DNA of 64,000 nt from Streptomyces spirodelae (GTDB taxonomy: Bacteria > Actinomycetota > Actinomycetes > Streptomycetales > Streptomycetaceae). The notes below the pieces were generated by a model, which was not told where the DNA came from, searched no databases, and was given only the letters and a program-made list of their open reading frames with translations. Positions within the stretch are counted from its first letter, which is position 1. The number at the start of each line of letters is the position of its first letter. Of this stretch, positions 59,175 through 64,000 are shown piece after piece. The stretch spans positions 62,001 to 126,000 of the forward strand of contig NZ_JAFFZN010000018.1 in the NCBI RefSeq assembly GCF_017676385.1. The letters run 5' to 3'. A program made the position numbers and the translations under genes.

Positions 59175-60629
59175 CTAGGGGACACTGCCGGAGCCTGCGG
59201 GGCGGGAGTGTGTCAGGCGGGCCAGCTGGTCACGGACCCCGCGGGCCTGGGGGTGCCTGCGGTAGGGCGCGAGGACGCGGCGGAGGGCGGTCAGGGTGGA
59301 GGTCGTACGACGGGAGGCGGTGTACGGGTAGTGGGCCAGGGCACGCGTGCACTGGTCGAGGGCGGCCTCCAGTTCGCCGAGGGCAAGCAGGATCTCCGCC
59401 AGCCGCGCGTGGGTGAGGACGAGCGCTATGTGGTGTGCCGGGGGGCGGACGGCCAGCGACTCCTGGAACGCGGCGGCGGCCTGCGCGCGGTCGCCCAGGG
59501 ACAGCAGGGTCTCGCCGCGCTGGTAGTGGAACGCCGTCGTCGGATACCGCGTGAAGGGCTCGAGGGGATCGTCGGCCGCTTCGCGCCGGGGCTCGGTGTC
59601 GTGGTACCGCTCGGCGGCCAGCAGATCCGCGAGCGCCGCGCTCCGCTCGTCGCCGCAGGCCCGCACCAGCGCGCGCCCCGCGTACAGATACGTCCGCACA
59701 TGGCTGCTCGGGGTGGACGCCGCGGTCTCCAGAGCCAGTTGTGACCACTGCTGCGCGTGTGGCAGGTCGTCCAGGCGCAGCGCCAGTACGGCCATGGTGC
59801 GCAGGGTGATGGCGTAGACGTTCCGGTCGTCGGCCCGGTGTGCCAGGTCGAGGGCGGCCCGGTAGCAGTGGTAGCCGAGATTCGGCAGTCCGGAGTCGGC
59901 GGCCATCGTGCCCAGCAGGTGCATCAGGCAGGCGCTGCCGGTCAGCACGGCTGGATCGGCCGGCCCGGCCGTTCCGCTGCCGGGGGATGCGGTCAGGCGC
60001 TGGGCGACGTCGTCGGCGACGTAGGCGCCCAGCGCGGAACGCGCGTGCGCGCCACCGTACTTGGCTGCCAGCTCGGCGAAGACGGTGACCATGTCGGCCA
60101 GCCGCGCGTCGGCGCCCGCCGACTCGCCCTGTGCTGCGCCGCCCTGTGCTGGGCCGCCGTGCGCTGAGCCTGACTGCGCCGTGCCGGGCTGCCGACCGGG
60201 GGGTGGCTCGTCGGCGGGCGGCCAGGCGGGCAGCCGGACGTCGACGGCGGTGAACATCTCCCGATTGAGCGCCAGCCGCCGCGCCGGGTCGGCGTCGGCG
60301 GCGCACAGCGCGGTGAGCCGTTCCACCGGATCGCTGGTCCCCAGCACCGCTTCGGCCGAGGCCCCGGCGGTCGTGCTGCTTTCCAGCCCGGTCTCGCTGA
60401 CGCGCACCGGGCGGCCGAGGCGCCGCCCGAACACCTGGGCCACCAGGCCCGGGACCGGTGGGCGCGGCCGGGAGCCCTCCAGCCAGTGGGCGACGGCCGT
60501 CCGGTCGTAGCGCAGCCGCAGCCCGTACTTGGTCCCCAGAGCGTTGACCGCGCGCGCCAGTTCGCCCGCGCTCCATCCGGACTCCGCCAGCAGGGCGGCG
60601 AGTTGGCGGTTCGGCCCGCGAGGTCCCAT
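59175..60629 (-). CDS. HTH/TPR transcriptional regulator (Streptomyces-type)
   Basis: A 484-residue regulator. The N-terminal 75 residues form a helix-turn-helix of the XRE-like kind common in streptomycetes (LAALLAESGWSAGELARAVNAL, then YDRTAVAHWLEG). A Gln/Gly/Ala-rich linker (GGPAQGGAAQG) follows, and residues about 215-480 are helical tetratricopeptide-like repeats (ALETAASTPSSHVRTYLYAG; AAAFQESLAVRPP). ATG at 60629 has GGGAG five bases before it; longer readings reach 60740. It diverges from the acyltransferase gene and could control it. Confidence 0.82.
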   Translation of the reverse strand: MGPRGPNRQLAALLAESGWSAGELARAVNALGTKYGLRLRYDRTAVAHWLEGSRPRPPVPGLVAQVFGRRLGRPVRVSETGLESSTTAGASAEAVLGTSDPVERLTALCAADADPARRLALNREMFTAVDVRLPAWPPADEPPPGRQPGTAQSGSAHGGPAQGGAAQGESAGADARLADMVTVFAELAAKYGGAHARSALGAYVADDVAQRLTASPGSGTAGPADPAVLTGSACLMHLLGTMAADSGLPNLGYHCYRAALDLAHRADDRNVYAITLRTMAVLALRLDDLPHAQQWSQLALETAASTPSSHVRTYLYAGRALVRACGDERSAALADLLAAERYHDTEPRREAADDPLEPFTRYPTTAFHYQRGETLLSLGDRAQAAAAFQESLAVRPPAHHIALVLTHARLAEILLALGELEAALDQCTRALAHYPYTASRRTTSTLTALRRVLAPYRRHPQARGVRDQLARLTHSRPAGSGSVP

Positions 60630-61093
60630 GGGAGTCTCCCGCTCACTCCGCCCGGTCACGCAGGCCCGGGGCTTCCGGCGGACACAGGGGTCCAGGGTTT
60701 TCAACGCGTTCACGCCTTGGTGACCGAAACCGGTCAGCACCGTGCCCGTGCTTGTGTTTCGGTGGAGACATACCCCGGCGAAGCCCTTCCCACATGGGGG
60801 AGGGGCAGTTTCGGACTGTACTCACGGGGTGCCATGGCGCGGCGTTGCCGGTGGGTCTGCTGGTGCCGCTCCGCGGGCGACACCAGGGCGCCGACCGCCG
60901 GGGCGCACCGCCGCACCGCAGGTCGCGGCGGCCGACCGGCACCCGGCCGCCCGGCGAGGAGCCGACGGCGTGCCCCGTCGCGAAAAAGGCCAGAACACGC
61001 CCCCGCCGACGAGGACGCGCCGCCGTTCCCGTCAACACGGTCAACAGCACACCTCACACGCCTCAGTCCCCCAGGCGAGAAGGAGACAGGAAT
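60630..61093. other. 464-bp divergent region between regulator and acyltransferase genes
   Basis: No convincing gene is present. TGACCG-AAAC-CGGTCA (60721-60736) is a perfect dyad about 95 bp from the regulator start and a possible operator. The stretch 60850-61075 is GC-rich and lacks coding bias. Confidence 0.45.
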
Positions 61094-62170
61094 ATGCCGC
61101 GAGCATACGACCGGCCCGGGTTACCACCGGCGCCCTGGGCGCCGCCGGCCGAGACCATCCATCTGTTCCCCGGGCAGGGGGACTTCGCCGTCTCCCCGCT
61201 GGTACGCGCTGTGCGCGCCCACCCCGTGGTGCGCACAGCCGTCGCCGAGGTGTTCGCCCAGGTCGACGAGGTGAGCGCCGCGTACGGGATTCCGGCGCTC
61301 GGGCCCGCGCTGCTGGGTGACACACCGCCGAGCGGCCGGACGCTGGCCGCCGGGCCCGTGGGCACACCGCAGGTCGCGCTGTTCGGCGCCTCCATGGCGC
61401 TCCACCGGGCGCTGTGCGCGGTCGGCGCGGCACCCAGGCGGATGGTCGCCGTCAGCTTCGGGGAGATCGCCGCGCTCACGGCGGCGGGTGTCTTCGCCGT
61501 GCCCGACGGCACCCACCTCGCCTGCAGGCTCTCCCGCTGGCTGAGCCGCTGCCGGGGCGGGATGACGGTGCTGGCGACGGGGATCGACGAGGCGGAGCGG
61601 CTGATCACTGCGGTCGCGGCCCGGAAGGTGGCCGTGGCCTGCGTCAACGACCCGGGAGAAACCGTCCTCAGCGGCCCGGTCCGGGAACTCGACCAGGTGG
61701 AGGAGCGGGCCGCTGAGCACGGCGTCGGCACCGCCCGGCTCCGGCTGCCCTTCTCCTCCCACCACCCGTCGCTCACCACCCAGGCCGAGGGGTTCGCGGC
61801 GGCGATCCGCACCCTGCCCGCACGCCCGGCCCACACCCCGGTCCACTCGACCGTGCGCGGTGGACCGTATGGCAGGGGCGACGACGTGTACGCGGGCCTG
61901 GCCGCCTGCCTGACGAGCCCGGCCCGGCTGCCCGCCGTGCTCGACCGGGCGGTGGCCCACGGCCCCGCGCTGCTCCTGGAGTGCGGCACCGGACAGGCCC
62001 TCACCCGCAGCGCCCGGCGCGTCCTGGCGCACCGGGACGACATCGCGGCGTACAGCCCGCTCAACTCCCCGGACTTCCCCTGGGAGCGCCCGGACCGCCT
62101 GCACCGGGCCGCAGCGCCGGGGGAAGCTCCCGGAACAGCGCACCGTCAGCCGCAGGGGGAGATCGCGTGA
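61094..62170 (+). CDS. Discrete acyltransferase (FabD/AT-like)
   Basis: A 358-residue stand-alone acyltransferase. HLFPGQGDFAV near residue 20 carries the glutamine of the oxyanion hole; the nucleophile motif is AVSFGEIAAL near 118 (GHSxGE with His replaced by Val); and RLPFSSHHPSL near 220 holds the catalytic histidine. Such discrete ATs load acyl groups onto carrier proteins of polyketide or hybrid systems, and the unusual SFGE and FSSH motifs argue for a non-malonyl substrate. AAGGAGA precedes the ATG at 61094. The next gene starts within its stop (GTGA). Confidence 0.82.
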   Translation: MPRAYDRPGLPPAPWAPPAETIHLFPGQGDFAVSPLVRAVRAHPVVRTAVAEVFAQVDEVSAAYGIPALGPALLGDTPPSGRTLAAGPVGTPQVALFGASMALHRALCAVGAAPRRMVAVSFGEIAALTAAGVFAVPDGTHLACRLSRWLSRCRGGMTVLATGIDEAERLITAVAARKVAVACVNDPGETVLSGPVRELDQVEERAAEHGVGTARLRLPFSSHHPSLTTQAEGFAAAIRTLPARPAHTPVHSTVRGGPYGRGDDVYAGLAACLTSPARLPAVLDRAVAHGPALLLECGTGQALTRSARRVLAHRDDIAAYSPLNSPDFPWERPDRLHRAAAPGEAPGTAHRQPQGEIA

Positions 62171-64000
62171 CCCGGCCCGCAACCGACCCGCCGGCCACCG
62201 CACCCGCCCCGCCCCAGCCCTTCACCGACCCTCTGCGGACGCCCCGGGCACAGCGCATCGCCGAGGCGCTCGGCCCCGTCCGCCCTCCCGAACCGGGGGA
62301 GAGCACGAGCCGGAACCAGCTGACCCACCATGCGCTGGCGCGGCTGGCCGCGGTGCTGCCGCCGGCCCGCCAACTTCTGCACGACCGCAGCCTGTTGGCG
62401 GAGCTGAGTGCCTGCACGGCACTGATGGACCCGGCACTGTACATGACGGTCGTCAACCACTACTTCCTGTGCCTGGGCTCCGTCGTCGCCTCGGCCGACG
62501 AGCGGCAGCAGGCCGCACCGGAGCTCGCGCGGGTGGTGGAGGAGCTGGAGAGCGGCCGGCGAAAGGGGGTCTTCCTGGTCACCGAGATCGGCGACGCCAC
62601 CAGCCATCTGGCCCTCCGCACCACCGCCGAGTTCGACCCGCGGAACCGCGAGTTCGTGCTGACCACGCCCGACCCCGGGGCTGCCAAGTGCTCCGCCGTC
62701 GGAACGCCGGGCAGCGCGCAGTCGGCCGTGGTGTGCGCCCGGCTGCGGGTGGGCGGCAGGGACCACGGCGTCCACCCCTTCCTGGTCGACCTGTGCGACG
62801 AGCGGCGCACCGCCCCCGGGGTCTCCCTCTCGGGCGCGCTCGGCGCGGAGACGCTGCCGCTGGAGTACGCGCTGGTGCGGTTCGAGGGAGCGAGGCTGCC
62901 CTACGACCGCTGGCTGCGCGGCGAAGCCCGGATCGACGCCGACGGCGCATTCCGCGACCCCCACGGCGACCCCGGCCGCGCGCTGCAGCGCACCCTGGAC
63001 GTCGGCAGGGCGCTGTGGGCGACGGTACCGTCGGCCGCCGCCGCGACAGCCCGCGCCTCCGCCGCCTCGACGCTGCGCCATTCCCGGCACCGGCGCTCGC
63101 ACGGCCGGCTCGCCCCCGAAGCCCCCGTGCTGTCCTACAGCACCCAACAGCGCGCGGTGCTCGGGGCGCTGGCGGAAGCGTTCGCGCTCGACTGCGCCTC
63201 CCGGACCGCGCTGGACATCTGGCAGCAGTCGGAGAAGGCCCGGACCGACCCGAACGCCTCACCCACGACGGAGACGGCGTTCTCCCCGTGGGCGGCGGTC
63301 GACCGCCGGCTGTCCGCCTTCAAGGCGCTGGCGGTGGCCGGCGCGGTCCGGGTCACGGCCGAGTGCAGGCGTCGCTGCGGACTCGCCGGGCACCTCACCG
63401 TCAACCGGCTCAGTGGCTACGCCGGTCTGGCGGAGGCATTCGGCGCGGCCGGGGGCGACAACCAGCTGATCCTCCTGGACATCGGCCGCGCCCTGGCGGA
63501 GGAGGAAGCGCCCGCACCCGCCGACGGCACATCCCGTCCTGCCGGCACCGATGACCCCGCCTGGTGGCTGTGGACCGTCAGCGCGCTGGAACAGCGGCTG
63601 ACAGCCGGACTCCGGGCCGCGCTCGACGAGCGCCGTCAGCGGGCCCCGGAGGGTATGGACCTGTGGAACCCGCTGCTGGAACAGGCCCGGCAACTCGGCG
63701 AGGTCCACACGCTCCGGCTCGCCGCGCAGTCCGTGGCCGACGCGACCCGCACGGCAGACGACACCGACCCGGCCGCAGCCGCTCTGGCCGCCTTGTACGG
63801 GACCGGTCAGGCGCTGCGGCTGGCCGGACCGCTGCTGTGGACCGGTGTGCTCTCGCCCGGGGCGGCCGCCGTTCTGGAGGCGGCCGCGGACCGCCAGTGC
63901 GCGCGGCTCATGTCCTCCCTCGACACATTGACGGCCAGGCTCGCCCCGCCGAACGCACTTGTCCCTGTCCCGCTGGCCGCCTCCGACTACGCGGCCGCGC
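62167..64000 (+). CDS. Acyl-CoA dehydrogenase/oxidase-like protein, partial (continues past right edge)
   Basis: 611 residues are visible of a long flavoprotein of the acyl-CoA oxidase kind. The middle region FLVTEIGDATSHLALRTTAEFD corresponds to the FAD-contact segment (GxTExGhGS...TTA), followed by the beta domain and a helical half with ECRRRCGLAGHLTVNRLSGY, like the C-terminal FAD-binding RxxGG region. It would oxidise an acyl thioester at the alpha-beta position. GTG at 62167 overlaps the acyltransferase stop, so the two act together, probably modifying an acyl chain for a biosynthetic cluster lying to the right. Confidence 0.8.
   Translation, partial: MTRPATDPPATAPAPPQPFTDPLRTPRAQRIAEALGPVRPPEPGESTSRNQLTHHALARLAAVLPPARQLLHDRSLLAELSACTALMDPALYMTVVNHYFLCLGSVVASADERQQAAPELARVVEELESGRRKGVFLVTEIGDATSHLALRTTAEFDPRNREFVLTTPDPGAAKCSAVGTPGSAQSAVVCARLRVGGRDHGVHPFLVDLCDERRTAPGVSLSGALGAETLPLEYALVRFEGARLPYDRWLRGEARIDADGAFRDPHGDPGRALQRTLDVGRALWATVPSAAAATARASAASTLRHSRHRRSHGRLAPEAPVLSYSTQQRAVLGALAEAFALDCASRTALDIWQQSEKARTDPNASPTTETAFSPWAAVDRRLSAFKALAVAGAVRVTAECRRRCGLAGHLTVNRLSGYAGLAEAFGAAGGDNQLILLDIGRALAEEEAPAPADGTSRPAGTDDPAWWLWTVSALEQRLTAGLRAALDERRQRAPEGMDLWNPLLEQARQLGEVHTLRLAAQSVADATRTADDTDPAAAALAALYGTGQALRLAGPLLWTGVLSPGAAAVLEAAADRQCARLMSSLDTLTARLAPPNALVPVPLAASDYAAA

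Overview
The window is very GC-rich chromosomal DNA with strong third-position GC bias, many GTG and TTG starts, ATGA/GTGA stop-start overlaps and only a handful of TTA leucine codons. Together with the gene families present (Tat-exported FAD oxidoreductase, TetR-type regulators, TPR regulator, LtrA, two-domain Usp, a ClpC-like ATPase, KGG peptide) this points to a Streptomyces or a close actinomycete. No rRNA, tRNA, CRISPR array, insertion sequence or origin was seen.

Left region (1-20.7 kb): a truncated SAM methyltransferase diverges from a TetR regulator over two palindromic operators. Then comes a biosynthetic locus running rightward: polyprenyl diphosphate synthase, UbiA prenyltransferase, acyl carrier protein, ketosynthase, a ketosynthase-like protein without the active-site cysteine, a benzoate-CoA-ligase-like enzyme, a MacB-type ABC exporter and two tandem P450s. 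A convergent Tat-exported FAD oxidoreductase and a divergent set (methyltransferase, FAD monooxygenase, SDR, epoxide hydrolase) complete it. I read it as a prenylated, acyl-extended aromatic (polyketide-terpenoid) pathway; the product is unknown.

Middle region (20.8-34.7 kb): mostly general physiology. It holds a methyltransferase-NUDIX-MazG triple fusion, a second TetR/methyltransferase module with the same operator type as the first, a secreted GDSL lipase, a ClpC-like unfoldase, a BCCT osmolyte transporter, a TrkH/TrkA potassium system, a KGG stress peptide, a PAP2 membrane enzyme, a 36-residue basic peptide and a HAD phosphatase.

Second biosynthetic locus (34.8-50.1 kb): eleven leftward genes packed into what looks like one operon. 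In transcription order they encode a polyprenyl diphosphate synthase fused to a DUF6875-like domain, a kynurenine-formamidase-like hydrolase, kynureninase, a luciferase-like flavin oxidoreductase, a UbiG-like methyltransferase, a MenA-like prenyltransferase, a Baeyer-Villiger-type monooxygenase, a small membrane protein, a squalene-hopene-cyclase-family cyclase with DXDD motif, a desaturase-like FAD oxidoreductase and a B12-radical SAM enzyme. A P450 diverges from it across a region with four 13-14 bp spaced iterons. The logic is that a tryptophan-derived aminobenzoate is prenylated, oxidised and methylated, and its polyprenyl tail is cyclised. This is the strongest candidate for an undescribed system here. 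In both loci TTA codons occur in selected genes, which suggests bldA-type developmental control.

Right region (50.1-64 kb): STAS protein, AGCS sodium/amino-acid symporter with a strong terminator, universal stress protein, LtrA, PepSY lipoprotein, two convergent MFS transporters whose 3' ends overlap by 97 bp, and an HTH/TPR regulator. At the edge a discrete acyltransferase and a truncated acyl-CoA-oxidase-like gene probably open a further acyl-processing cluster.
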